NCBI GenBank assembly: GCA_036407095.1
Contig: DASWZV010000065.1
Location: 124,001 to 188,000 of the forward strand
Length of the DNA: 64,000 nt
Origin: Gp6-AA40 sp036407095
Lineage (GTDB): Bacteria; Acidobacteriota; Vicinamibacteria; Vicinamibacterales; UBA2999
Direction of reading: 5' to 3'
The notes below the pieces were generated by a model. It was not told the DNA's origin, did not search any database, and was given only the letters and a program-made list of their open reading frames with translations. Positions 1-16,132 of this stretch are shown piece by piece (position 1 is the first letter of the stretch; each line of letters opens with the position of its first letter). The translations under genes and the position numbers were made by a program.

Positions 1-412
1 TGTCCGATCACGCGGGACCTGGTACAGCGCGCCTTGCGCGCGAGACTTCGGCCTGTACCCTGAGGTGGCACGACCTACGCCGCACGGATCGCGAACGACG
101 CGCCACAGAACTGGGACCGCAATCTGCCGTTCTCGACGCCACGCCGTGTGCCCCACGGCGTCACGCTGATCGGGACGCCTCTTCGACGAGGGGATGATCG
201 CGCGTGTGGGACTGACGTTCGAGCGCGTTTGGCTTTGTTGGCGAACGTCCTCCGCAGTTCGCTGATGCGGCTGAGGCTTACTAAAGCCTCCATTCGCGAT
301 GAGTTCGGAGATTACAAGCGATTCTGTGCACGATTGGCAGCATGCCGTCGACTGTGTTGACTGGAATCCCCCTTGCTCGCGTTGCTCGATCCCTCTCGAC
401 GGAACTCTGATC
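1..412. other. Left edge, no supportable gene
   Basis: Short open frames exist on both strands, but none has a recognisable domain, a good ribosome binding site or a plausible length. One plus-strand frame is open from base 1 to a stop at 61-63 and could be the tail of a gene lying outside the window; this cannot be confirmed. An in-frame upstream start for the next gene exists at 299, so part of this stretch could be its N-terminus. Confidence 0.4.
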
Positions 413-1228
413 ATGTCAAGCGCCACGATACCGACGGATCACGAAGCGCATGGGTCGCGGCGACACGACGGCGCTACGTTGAGACCAGCGCCCGCCCCTG
501 CGCTCGATGCGCTCGGGGAGTTTCAGCCTGAAATCGCGAGAGGCGACGAGCTGGTCGTCACTGTGATCGTCGATGCCGTCGCGGGCCGGGACGAATTCCC
601 TGCCGAGGAGCGACCCGCTTTTGATTTCGAGAATCTCTGGCCCGAGCTCGACTCGCCTGCACCAGCTCAGCGTGAATTGCCGAAGCGGTCATCTTTTTCA
701 CACCGGAGCAAAGCACCGTCCTCGTCGATCGCGCGGGCCTGGATCTGGCCGTTCACCTGGGGCGCGGCGGTCGGGGCCACCGTAGTCTTCCTGCTTACTG
801 CGGGGGCGCGGCAGATGCGACCGATGAATGACCCGCTCTCCTCAGGAAGGATGCCGTTCGCACTCATCACTCCTCCGTCTGCCGGCGAGGACCAAATCGT
901 CGTCACGACACCGCCGGTCTTGCGTCCACGACCCGAGGCTCACCGGCAGGCGCCCCACATTCGACCCGCACCAGACACCGGCGCTGCGCCCGAGGTACGC
1001 AACGTCCAACGGTTCACTGGCGGCTTGGAAATCACCTCCGAGCCTGAGGGCGCACTGGTGTTCGTGAACGGACGGCTGGAAGGTGTTACCCCACTCGTGA
1101 TCGACGGCCTGCCGATCGGAACGCGCGCCGTTCGCATCGAAACTGAGGACTACATCGTCTGGTCTTCGAGTATTCGCGTGGTCGCGAACGAGCGCACCCG
1201 CGTTGCCGTGACACTGACTCGTCGATGA
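413..1228 (+). CDS. PEGA-domain protein with one membrane segment
   Basis: About 271 residues. A hydrophilic, acidic N-terminal half is followed by one hydrophobic segment (IWPFTWGAAVGATVVFLLTAG region), a Pro-rich linker, and a C-terminal PEGA repeat beginning GGLEITSEPEGALVFVNG and ending VAVTLTRR. PEGA domains are beta-rich surface modules often found at the end of kinases or membrane proteins in Acidobacteriota and Myxococcota. There is no kinase domain here, so the protein is probably membrane-anchored with PEGA outside the cytoplasm. The start at 413 is preceded by a weak GGA; an in-frame ATG at 299 would add 38 residues without domain character. The next gene follows after 46 bases on the same strand. 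Specific function unknown. Confidence 0.7.
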   Translation: MSSATIPTDHEAHGSRRHDGATLRPAPAPALDALGEFQPEIARGDELVVTVIVDAVAGRDEFPAEERPAFDFENLWPELDSPAPAQRELPKRSSFSHRSKAPSSSIARAWIWPFTWGAAVGATVVFLLTAGARQMRPMNDPLSSGRMPFALITPPSAGEDQIVVTTPPVLRPRPEAHRQAPHIRPAPDTGAAPEVRNVQRFTGGLEITSEPEGALVFVNGRLEGVTPLVIDGLPIGTRAVRIETEDYIVWSSSIRVVANERTRVAVTLTRR

Positions 1229-1274
1229 CGGATTGCCCCGGCAGGAGCATGTGGGGGATCATGACTCCTGCTAC

Positions 1275-2156
1275 ATGCAACGAAGTCTCATCTCACTGCT
1301 CGGTGCTGTATGGGCGCTTCCGATGTTGTCGGGCCCCGCCTCTGGTCAGACACCACCCGCCTTTGAGGTCGCATCGGTGCGACCTTCCGCGGAAGAGGTG
1401 TCGCAGGCCGGCGTCGGCGTTCATATCGACGGTTCGCAGGTCCGCATCGTCGGCCTGCCCCTGAAGCTCTATGTGGGAATGGCCTACGGCCTCAAGCCGC
1501 AGCAGATCGTCGGCCCCGATTGGCTTGGTCAGCCTCGGTACGACATCGCCGCGAAGATTCCCGACGGCGCCTCTCCCGCGCAGCTGCCGCAGATGTTCCA
1601 GGCGCTCCTCGCGGATCGGTTCCGGATGACGAGCCATCGCGAGACGAAGGAGTTTGCGGTATTTGCACTCACTGCGTCCAAGGAGGGACTCAAGGTTCAA
1701 CCGTCGGCGTCGGCCCCCGAAGCTCCCTCAGACAAGCCACCCGCGGTCACGGTCACTGCCGGCGGGAACTCCTCGGGCTCCGGCGCCGATCTCGGTGGTG
1801 GTTCCTCCTTCATGCTCGCGAACAATCGCATCGAGATTCGCAAGATGACCATGCTGCAGATCGCAGAGCTGCTGACGCGCCTGAGCGATCGACCAGTGAT
1901 CGACGCTACTGGGATCACGGGAGCCTACGATCTGTCGCTCGAACTGACGCCCGAGGACTTCATCGGCGTCCAGATCCGTGGCGGTCTCAACAACGGAGCC
2001 CTCATCCCGGCGCAGGCGCTGCGTCTGCTCGACAACGCGGCGGTCGATCCGTTCACCAACGCACTCCAGAAGAGCGGCCTCGCTCTCGAATCGCGCAAGG
2101 CGCCGCTCGAGGTGCTGGTGATCGATTCCATTCAGAAGACGCCGACTGACAATTAG
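1275..2156 (+). CDS. TIGR03435 family secreted protein
   Basis: About 293 residues with a signal peptide (hydrophobic core SLISLLGAVWALP, likely cleavage after SGQ). The mature protein starts FEVASVRPS, the hallmark opening of the TIGR03435 family, and contains the typical segments FQALLADRFRMTSHRETKE and MLQIAELLTRLSDRPVIDATGITGAYD. The family is strongly expanded in Solibacter-like Acidobacteria and has no established biochemical role. The start was chosen to give a clean signal peptide; an in-frame start at 1233 would add 14 polar residues. It shares strand with the preceding PEGA gene and may be cotranscribed. Confidence 0.85.
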   Translation: MQRSLISLLGAVWALPMLSGPASGQTPPAFEVASVRPSAEEVSQAGVGVHIDGSQVRIVGLPLKLYVGMAYGLKPQQIVGPDWLGQPRYDIAAKIPDGASPAQLPQMFQALLADRFRMTSHRETKEFAVFALTASKEGLKVQPSASAPEAPSDKPPAVTVTAGGNSSGSGADLGGGSSFMLANNRIEIRKMTMLQIAELLTRLSDRPVIDATGITGAYDLSLELTPEDFIGVQIRGGLNNGALIPAQALRLLDNAAVDPFTNALQKSGLALESRKAPLEVLVIDSIQKTPTDN

Positions 2157-2271
2157 CGCGCATCGCCGGTTTCAGAAGATCGGTTCTGCGACGACCGGCC
2201 TCTCACCAGCTCAAATCCACCGTAACAAACCAGTAATGTGGCTTCCGTACCTTACGGATGCGCCGATCTCC

Positions 2272-2299
2272 GGCACTCATTCGTAGGCACTCATTCGTA
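2272..2299. repeat. 14-bp direct tandem repeat
   Basis: The 14-mer GGCACTCATTCGTA occurs twice head to tail immediately before a GTAG-hairpin element. It may be a duplication at the edge of that element. Confidence 0.7.
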
Positions 2300-2300
2300 C

Positions 2301-2323
2301 GTAGTGTCCGGCTTTAGCCGGAC
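2301..2323 (+). repeat. GTAG-hairpin (REP-like) element R1
   Basis: GTAG is followed by a perfect stem GTCCGGC / GCCGGAC closed by loop TTTA. It lies in the leader 34 bases upstream of the next start codon. Same architecture as the other GTAG elements in the window but a different stem sequence. Confidence 0.75.
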
Positions 2324-2357
2324 CCATGGAGCGATTGGCGACAACGGAGGGATTACC

Positions 2358-2807
2358 ATGACACGTGTATTTGGGATCATCATCCTCGCAGTCGTCATCT
2401 CTTCCGGTATCACAGCGACGGCCCATCACTCCAACGCGATGTACTTCACCACCAACGCCGTCACGTTGGAGGGAGAGGTCGTGCGCGTCGAGTGGGTCAA
2501 TCCACACGTCCTCGTCTACCTCCAGTCGAAGAATGACAAGGGCGAATCAGAGACGTGGATTCTCCACGGCTCTCCGCTCAACACCGCGGTGCGTCAGATG
2601 GGCGCGATGAAGGAGCGGTTGGTGCCTGGCGTTTCGATTACCGCTCGAGTCTGGCTGCCGCGCAATCCGCTGTATGTGAACGACGCGCAGACCGTGCTGT
2701 TGACGCGACACGACGACGCCAGAAAATCCGACCGCATCGTCGGAGCGGGGCAGATCAGGTTTTCCAACGGCGATCTCATGACTCTTGGCGGAGGACCGAA
2801 GTTCTAA
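2358..2807 (+). CDS. DUF6152 family exported protein
   Basis: About 149 residues with a short signal peptide (FGIIILAVVISSGITATA) and a mature start AHHSNAMY. The His-rich start and the core TLEGEVVRVEWVNPHVL match the DUF6152 family of small periplasmic proteins common in Acidobacteriota and some Proteobacteria; its role is unknown. The start at 2358 has an excellent GGAGG seven bases upstream; upstream in-frame starts would read through the GTAG element. The gene ends three bases before the convergent cupin gene. Confidence 0.8.
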   Translation: MTRVFGIIILAVVISSGITATAHHSNAMYFTTNAVTLEGEVVRVEWVNPHVLVYLQSKNDKGESETWILHGSPLNTAVRQMGAMKERLVPGVSITARVWLPRNPLYVNDAQTVLLTRHDDARKSDRIVGAGQIRFSNGDLMTLGGGPKF

Positions 2808-2809
2808 AC

Positions 2810-3196
2810 CTACCCGGAATACTCTTCATCGCTCACCGGTTCGAGCCAAGTCGTCGCCGCGTTCACGTTTACGGCGATGTGCGTGCCCGCGCTTCCCGGA
2901 ACCGCGCCGTGCCAGTGCCGTTCGCCCGGGGCGATGACGACCGCATCGCCGGCTTCGAGATCCTGCGAGTCGCCACCATCCGCCTGAACGCGCACTCCGC
3001 CTTCGACGATGAACAGCCACTGCGGACCGGAGTGTCGATGCCAGTTCGTTCGTCCACCGTCCGAGAATGTCACGCGGTAGACGCCAACGGGAACGCCGGT
3101 TTCGTCATGGGCCAGGCGCTGGACCGTTGCGTGACCGATGAAGGTTGCCGCATCGACAGGGCCGACCGGCGCGCCACTTGATCGAAAGATGCGCAT
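2810..3196 (-). CDS. Small single-cupin protein
   Basis: About 128 residues with one cupin barrel. Motif 1 is visible as NWHRHSGPQWLFIVEGGVRV (two His metal ligands) and motif 2 as GDAVVIAPGERHWHGAVPG. Proteins of this size bind one divalent metal and act as sensors, isomerases or dioxygenases; the substrate cannot be deduced. The start at 3196 (MRIFRSSG) has AAGG six to seven bases upstream and fits cupin length; an upstream in-frame start would add 21 low-complexity residues. Convergent with the DUF6152 gene. Confidence 0.75.
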   Translation of the reverse strand: MRIFRSSGAPVGPVDAATFIGHATVQRLAHDETGVPVGVYRVTFSDGGRTNWHRHSGPQWLFIVEGGVRVQADGGDSQDLEAGDAVVIAPGERHWHGAVPGSAGTHIAVNVNAATTWLEPVSDEEYSG

Positions 3197-3266
3197 GCAC
3201 GACCTTACGCGCACAGCAGGTGAAGATTCAAATGAAGAACTCCGACGCGCCGCTGCCACCGATAGT

Positions 3267-3322
3267 GGGCCACCTAAAGGTGGCCCCTACGAGCGTCTCT
3301 ACTCGACGTCGCCGGCGGGCGG
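3267..3322 (-). repeat. GTAG-hairpin element R2 with copied rpoC tail
   Basis: Minus-strand GTAG is followed by the stem GGGCCACC / GGTGGCCC with loop TTTA (3267-3290). Bases 3282-3322 are identical (41 of 41) to 5015-5055, which spans the last codons and stop of rpoC and its flanking element R3. Only repeat sequence and an rpoC-like tail are present here; there is no larger rpoC fragment. Confidence 0.8.
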
Positions 3323-3412
3323 ACCGCGGACTGTTGGCGATGCGCCGGGCATCATTCAATCCTCGGCCGATCATCCGTATCACGACAATACGCTGTGGTA
3401 GCATCCCGCGCC

Positions 3413-4399
3413 ATGTCCTTCCCTTCTGTCCTTCTTGCGACGCTGATTGTGCTGGCGCAAGCTGCACCGGCCCCGCAGCCGTTCGTTTCGAAGATATCTG
3501 CCGGTCCATCGGGTTCAGAGGCCAATGGCGTCTTCGTGTTCGCAGAGGAACGCACGGTTTTCAGCAGGACGACCGATCGCGAAGCGATTGTGTTCTTCCA
3601 ATGGGACGGCATCCCGGGCGTGCATCGGATGAGCGCGATGTGGCGAAGTCCGGACGGCGCGGTCTCATCATCGGCGCCATTCGACTACACGGCAAAGGAA
3701 AGACGGTTCGGCGCTTACTGGCGGTTCACGTTGTCGCCCACCACAGCGCTGGGCACGTGGTCGATCGAAGCCACGGTCGATGGGCACGCCTCGGGGCGGT
3801 TCACATTCGAAATCACCGACAGTGCGCCTACCCGCGGCACACCGAGTAAGCGCCCGCTGTCATCGGCCGAGCTCTTCGAACAGCTGACGCGGATCTTCGT
3901 CGTGGTTCAACGATTCGCCGCAACCGGAAAGGCGCTGGATTCCGCCGGGGCGTTCGTGATGGGCGACGGCCGCCTCTACTCGTCGATGACGACGCTCGAC
4001 GATGCCGATCGAATCCGCGCAGTCATGCAGGATGGAACAAGCCGCGATCTCACGTCGGTCCTGGCGTGGAACAGAAGGCAGGAATGGGCAGTTTTCGCCG
4101 GTGGCCCGGCACAACCGTCGCTGGCAATCGCGTCAGGAGACTCCATCAAAGTAGGTGACCGCTGTTTTTCGATTGAAGGTGCCCCTAATGGTGCTCGGGT
4201 CCTTTTGGAAGTCATGATCAGCGGCCAACGTCCATCCGCGGACGGCCGGACTCTCATCGGGCAGTTCGTCAACGGCGGGGGGACACCGGGTTCGCCGGTC
4301 GTGAACGAGTACGGCGAGCTCGTCGGACTCGTTGGGGGCGCGACGGTGCCGGGAGCCACGCGGCTGTACGACTTACTGCGATTCTCCGCGCGGATCTGA
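3413..4399 (+). CDS. Secreted trypsin-fold pseudoprotease, 5' part of a probably frameshifted gene
   Basis: About 328 residues. Signal peptide (SVLLATLIVLAQAAPA), then an Ig-like beta-sandwich ending WSIEATVDGHASGRFTFEI, then a trypsin-like barrel whose last part reads GGGTPGSPVVNEYGELVGLV. In active S1-type enzymes this loop carries G-x-S-G-x-P; here the catalytic Ser position is Pro, so proteolysis is unlikely. The reading frame stops at 4397, but the +2 frame across this point continues SADLKGSPIVP into the next ORF. Removing two bases from the CGCGCG run near 4388-4392 would fuse the two frames. An alternative start is GTG at 3395. The leader contains element R2. Confidence 0.65.
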   Translation: MSFPSVLLATLIVLAQAAPAPQPFVSKISAGPSGSEANGVFVFAEERTVFSRTTDREAIVFFQWDGIPGVHRMSAMWRSPDGAVSSSAPFDYTAKERRFGAYWRFTLSPTTALGTWSIEATVDGHASGRFTFEITDSAPTRGTPSKRPLSSAELFEQLTRIFVVVQRFAATGKALDSAGAFVMGDGRLYSSMTTLDDADRIRAVMQDGTSRDLTSVLAWNRRQEWAVFAGGPAQPSLAIASGDSIKVGDRCFSIEGAPNGARVLLEVMISGQRPSADGRTLIGQFVNGGGTPGSPVVNEYGELVGLVGGATVPGATRLYDLLRFSARI

Positions 4400-4419
4400 A
4401 AGGCTCGCCGATCGTCCCG

Positions 4420-4854
4420 ATGTCAGCAATCCGTCTTCCATCAAACGTCGTCCCCACTTCGATCGACGATCTTCGAGCACGCGGCGATCTGATTCCGGCG
4501 CTCGGGGGCGAAGAGCACATCTTGTCCGGTGGTTTCGCGACCGGTATCAGCAAGGGACCGGTCGTCAGACCCTCGGATCAGCGTAACGACTTCTCCGTCG
4601 CTGACAAGCCGTTCACCGTCTTCGTCACGTGGAGCCCGCAACAGCGTTTGAAGGGAATGGTCGCCCTTCGACTCCACGACGCTGACAACAAGGTGCTCGC
4701 AGAGGGAAAGCCGGTAAAGAAGGACTTCCGCAAAGACGAATTGGTGCTGATGTCCTGGACTGTCCCCGTTCCGAAGACGCCAGGGATCTACCGCGCGGAC
4801 GTTCTGTTCAACGACAAACCGACATGGCGCGGGTTCGTGCGAATCACTCCTTAA
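4420..4854 (+). CDS. 3' part of the split pseudoprotease gene (C-terminal beta-sandwich)
   Basis: About 144 residues with no signal peptide and no convincing ribosome binding site. The C-terminal half (KPFTVFVTWSPQQRLKGMVA ... YRADVLFNDKPTWRGFVRI) resembles the Ig-like sandwich in the N-terminal part of the preceding ORF, suggesting an internal domain duplication within one protein. Open frame extends upstream of 4420 through the stop of the preceding ORF, consistent with a frameshift between the two. If it is a separate gene its function is unknown. Confidence 0.55.
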   Translation: MSAIRLPSNVVPTSIDDLRARGDLIPALGGEEHILSGGFATGISKGPVVRPSDQRNDFSVADKPFTVFVTWSPQQRLKGMVALRLHDADNKVLAEGKPVKKDFRKDELVLMSWTVPVPKTPGIYRADVLFNDKPTWRGFVRITP

Positions 4855-4939
4855 CTGCGTTCACGGCCATCCTGGCGGACCCCTCGAATCCAGGACACAA
4901 GCGTGAAGACATGAGAAACCCCTAGCACTGTTCATTCTG

Positions 4940-4987
4940 CGTAAACAAAGAAAGAGGCACGGAGAACTCGGTGTTCTCCGTGCCTCT
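4940..4987 (-). terminator. Intrinsic terminator of the rpoBC operon
   Basis: A perfect 15-bp stem (4953-4967 with 4973-4987) is closed by a 5-nt loop. Read on the minus strand it is followed by TTTCTTTGTTT. It lies 45 bases downstream of the rpoC stop and is a classic Rho-independent terminator for the rpl-rpo transcript. Confidence 0.85.
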
Positions 4988-4999
4988 GTAGTTCGTGAG

Positions 5000-5023
5000 T
5001 GGCCACCTGACGGCGGCCCCTAC
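5000..5023 (-). repeat. GTAG-hairpin element R3
   Basis: Minus-strand GTAG, then arms GGGGCCGCC and GGTGGCC with loop GTCA. It follows the rpoC stop codon by eight bases and, with the rpoC tail, is duplicated at 3267-3322. Confidence 0.75.
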
Positions 5024-5031
5024 GAGCGTCT

Positions 5032-9249
<4,218 letters not shown>

Positions 9250-9263
9250 AGGTTCCTATCGCT

Positions 9264-9352
9264 AGCAGGCCTCAGGGCCCAGGCCTCAGGCCTCAGTGCT
9301 GTCTCAGGGCTCAGACCTGGCCCAGCCCTGGGGCCAGAGGCCTGAGCCCTGC
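9264..9352. repeat. Iterated-word hairpin C1 (CAGGCCTCAGGG type)
   Basis: The left arm is built from repeats of CAGGCCTCAGG; the right arm contains the complementary words AGGCCTGAGCCCTG. It fills the rpoB-rpoC spacer and would form a long imperfect hairpin. Confidence 0.6.
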
Positions 9353-9362
9353 GGCCTTCTGC

Positions 9363-13667
<4,305 letters not shown>

Positions 13668-13705
13668 CTCTGACTGATCCTCGAGGATCGGAAGTCGAAG
13701 GAAAC

Positions 13706-13728
13706 GGCGGGCCCGCGGCGGACCCGCC
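13706..13728 (-). other. GC-rich hairpin between rplL and rpoB
   Basis: GGCGGG and CCCGCC bracket an 11-nt GC-rich interior. The position matches the rplL-rpoB attenuator of enterobacteria, but there is no U-tract, so an attenuator role is only a guess. Confidence 0.3.
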
Positions 13729-13802
13729 CAGGTATTAAGACCACCGCGATGGTGGTACGGTCTCCGCCTCCGCCTCCGGCGGGCTTCGGCGGGACAAGTC
13801 CT

Positions 13803-14195
13803 TTACGCGATCGAGACCTTGGCGCCGACTTCTTCGAACTTCTTCTTGATTGCGGCTGCTTCGTCCTTGCTCGCGCCCTCCTTGATCGGCTTGGGCGCGC
13901 TCTCCACCAGGTCCTTGGCTTCCTTCAGTCCCAGGTTGGTGACTTCACGGACGACCTTGATGACCTTGATCTTATCGGCGCCGACTTCGGTCAGCGTGAC
14001 GTTGAACTCGGTCTTCTCCTCGGCCGGCGCTGCGGCACCGCCACCCGCGGCCGGGGCACCCGCCATCGCGACCGGCACGGCTGCCGCCGCCGATACGCCG
14101 AGCTCCTGCTCGAGCGCTTTCACGAGCTGCGACAGCTCGAGGACGCTGATGCCCTTGATGTAGTCGACCACCTGCTGCTGGTTCAATTCGGCCAT
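13803..14195 (-). CDS. rplL: 50S ribosomal protein L7/L12
   Basis: 130 residues. N-terminal dimerisation helix (VVDYIKGISVLELSQLVKAL), an Ala/Gly-rich flexible hinge (about 35-60), and the C-terminal factor-binding domain with KVIKVVREVTNLGLKEAKDL. Forms the ribosomal stalk with L10 and recruits translation GTPases. AGGAG precedes the start by six to seven bases. Cotranscribed downstream of rplJ, with an iterated-word hairpin in the roughly 115-base spacer. Confidence 0.97.
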   Translation of the reverse strand: MAELNQQQVVDYIKGISVLELSQLVKALEQELGVSAAAAVPVAMAGAPAAGGGAAAPAEEKTEFNVTLTEVGADKIKVIKVVREVTNLGLKEAKDLVESAPKPIKEGASKDEAAAIKKKFEEVGAKVSIA

Positions 14196-14214
14196 TTCTC
14201 TCTCCTCACGCGTG

Positions 14215-14314
14215 CCAGGCTCTAGGCTCTCGGCGCTAGGCTCTGGGCAATCGAGTTGAAACCACTCGGGTTCGTCTCCAGGCCCACAGCCCGGAGCCGA
14301 AAGCCCAAAGCCCT
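14215..14314. repeat. Iterated-word hairpin C2 (AGGCTCT type)
   Basis: The left arm (14215-14248) iterates CTAGGCTCT; the right arm (14281-14314) iterates AGCCC words that pair imperfectly with it. Its right end touches the rplJ stop codon. Confidence 0.55.
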
Positions 14315-14846
14315 AACTTGCTTGTTCGCTCTTCTTCTTCGCCGCCTCGTTGAGCACCGTCACCAGATTGCGCGGCGTTGCCGACAACACCGTCACCAGC
14401 TGCTGCATCGGTGCCTGCAACAGGAAGAGCAGCTTCGAATACAACTCCGGCCTGCCCGGCAGCGTCGCGAGATCGGTGACCGCCGCCGGCTTGATCTCCT
14501 GACCCTGCACGACCGCCGCTTTGATCTTCAGCGCCGGCGCGCTCTTCATGAACGTCGTGAGCGCCTTGGCCAGCGCCACGGCGTCGTCGCCGGTGTAGGC
14601 AACGGCAGTCGTCCCCTCGAAGTGCTTCTCGAGGATCGCCAGCTTCGTGCCCTTGCTCGCGCGCTTGGCGAGCGTGTTCTTCACGACCTTGTACTGCGCC
14701 TTGACGCCGCGGACCTGCCGCCGCAGCTCCGTCACCGCCGGCACGTTCAGGCCGCGATAGTCGACCAGGATCGCCGTGTCGGCCGCTTTGAACGCGGTCG
14801 ATAGCGCCTGGAGTTCGGTTTCTTTCTCCGCTTTCGTGACAGCCAT
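14313..14846 (-). CDS. rplJ: 50S ribosomal protein L10
   Basis: 177 residues. The N-terminus (AEKETELQALSTAFKAADTA) and the core LVDYRGLNVPAVTELRRQVR are typical of L10, the base of the L7/L12 stalk; the C-terminal helix binding L12 dimers is present. The ATG overlaps the rplA stop by one base (TGATG), implying translational coupling. There is no separate long L10-binding leader between rplA and rplJ. Confidence 0.97.
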   Translation of the reverse strand: MAVTKAEKETELQALSTAFKAADTAILVDYRGLNVPAVTELRRQVRGVKAQYKVVKNTLAKRASKGTKLAILEKHFEGTTAVAYTGDDAVALAKALTTFMKSAPALKIKAAVVQGQEIKPAAVTDLATLPGRPELYSKLLFLLQAPMQQLVTVLSATPRNLVTVLNEAAKKKSEQAS

Positions 14847-15550
14847 CAGTGTTTCACCCGCTCATCGATGTGGGCCGTATCGATCGAGACGCCCGGCCCC
14901 ATCGTCGACGACACGACGACGGACTTGAGGTACTTGCCCTTGGCCGCCGCCGGCTTGGCCCTGACCACGCTGTCGACGAGCGCGTGCGCGTTGTCGATGA
15001 GGCTCTGCGCCGGAAACGAGATCTTGCCGACGGGTGCGTGGATGATGCCGGTCTTGTCGACGCGGAACTCCACCTTGCCCGCCTTGATCTCTTTGATTGC
15101 CTGCACCACGTTGGGTGTCACGGTGCCGGTCTTCGGGTTCGGCATGAGGCCGCGAGGACCGAGCACTTTTCCGAGCTTGCCGACGCCGCGCATCATGTCG
15201 GGGGTCGCGACCACCGCATCGAAGTCCATCCATCCGCCGAGGATCTTCTCGACGATGTCGTCGCCACCGACGAAGTCGGCGCCCGCGTCCTGGGCTTCCT
15301 TCTGCTTGTCGGCGCCGGCGATGACGAGAACCCGCTTGCTCTTGCCGAGCCCGTGCGGCAGGACCACCGTGCCGCGCACCATCTGGTCCGCGTGCTTGGG
15401 GTCGACACCGAGGCGCATCGCCATCTCGACCGTCTCGTCGAACTTGGCGTACTTCACCTTCTGGATCAAAGGCATCGCCTCTTCGAGCGAATAGGGCCGC
15501 TCCTGGATCTGCGCTGCGGCTGCCGTAAATTTCTTGCCGTGCTTTGCCAT
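14846..15550 (-). CDS. rplA: 50S ribosomal protein L1
   Basis: 234 residues, usual length. Contains the L1 signature region VLGPRGLMPNPKTGTVT and the conserved end KGKYLKSVVVSSTMGPGVSID. L1 binds 23S rRNA at the E-site stalk and in many bacteria represses its own rplKA mRNA. Between rplK and rplJ, coupled to rplJ by a one-base overlap. A type-B palindromic repeat lies in the spacer to rplK. Confidence 0.98.
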   Translation of the reverse strand: MAKHGKKFTAAAAQIQERPYSLEEAMPLIQKVKYAKFDETVEMAMRLGVDPKHADQMVRGTVVLPHGLGKSKRVLVIAGADKQKEAQDAGADFVGGDDIVEKILGGWMDFDAVVATPDMMRGVGKLGKVLGPRGLMPNPKTGTVTPNVVQAIKEIKAGKVEFRVDKTGIIHAPVGKISFPAQSLIDNAHALVDSVVRAKPAAAKGKYLKSVVVSSTMGPGVSIDTAHIDERVKH

Positions 15551-15607
15551 GTGCCTCCTTGTGGTCCAAGCGGCGCGTGATCACGCGCCTCCCACGTTTC
15601 TGTAACC

Positions 15608-15657
15608 GGGTCGGGAGTCATTTTCGAAATGACTCCTGGAAAATGACTCCCGACCCC
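15608..15657. repeat. Palindromic repeat B1 (GGGTCGGGAGTCATTT arms)
   Basis: Arms GGGTCGGGAGTCATTTT (15608-15624) and the complementary AAAATGACTCCCGACCCC (15640-15657). The interior holds an additional AAATGACTCC half-arm. One of four copies in the window; it occupies the rplK-rplA spacer. Confidence 0.8.
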
Positions 15658-15658
15658 T

Positions 15659-16084
15659 TTATCCGATCACGTCGATTCCCATCGATCTCGCCGTACCGCG
15701 AACGGTCTTCACCGCGGCAGCCAGGTCGGTGCAGTTGAGATCCGGCATCTTCTGCTTCGCGATGTCCTCGACCTGCTTGGCCGTCACGGTGCCGACCTTG
15801 TTCCGATTCGGCTCGGCCGAGCCTTTCGCCAGGTTCGCCACCTTCTTCAGCAGCACCGACGCCGGCGGCGTCTTGGTGATGAAGCTGTAGCTGCGATCGG
15901 CGTAGATCGTCACGACGACCGGAATGATCAGACCATCGTCTTTGGCTGTCTTCGCGTTGAAGTTCTTGCAGAAGTCCATGATGTTCACGCCGTGCGGGCC
16001 GAGCGCGGTCCCGACCGGCGGCGCGGGCGTCGCCTTGCCCGCGGAGATCTGCAACTTCACCATCGCCTGAACTTTTTTCGCCAT
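15659..16084 (-). CDS. rplK: 50S ribosomal protein L11
   Basis: 141 residues. Typical opening AMVKLQISAGKATPAPPVGT and conserved ALGPHGVNIMDFCKNFNAKT, with the C-terminal rRNA-binding domain ending GTARSMGIDVIG. Part of the GTPase-associated centre and the thiostrepton site. First ribosomal protein gene after nusG; a GTAG element lies in the spacer. Confidence 0.98.
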   Translation of the reverse strand: MAKKVQAMVKLQISAGKATPAPPVGTALGPHGVNIMDFCKNFNAKTAKDDGLIIPVVVTIYADRSYSFITKTPPASVLLKKVANLAKGSAEPNRNKVGTVTAKQVEDIAKQKMPDLNCTDLAAAVKTVRGTARSMGIDVIG

Positions 16085-16099
16085 CGTGTCTCACGGTGC

Positions 16100-16125
16100 G
16101 GCGGGCCTAGAAGGCCCGCCCCTAC
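16100..16125 (-). repeat. GTAG-hairpin element R4
   Basis: Minus-strand GTAG, GG, then stem GCGGGCC / GGCCCGC with a 5-nt loop TTCTA. It lies seven bases downstream of the nusG stop. Confidence 0.75.
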
Positions 16126-16132
16126 ACTGTCC

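Noticed and set aside
3267..5023. Possibility that the repeated palindromes are a CRISPR array
   Set aside because: Units are dispersed tens of bases to kilobases apart, are self-complementary, have no regular spacers, and no cas genes are present.
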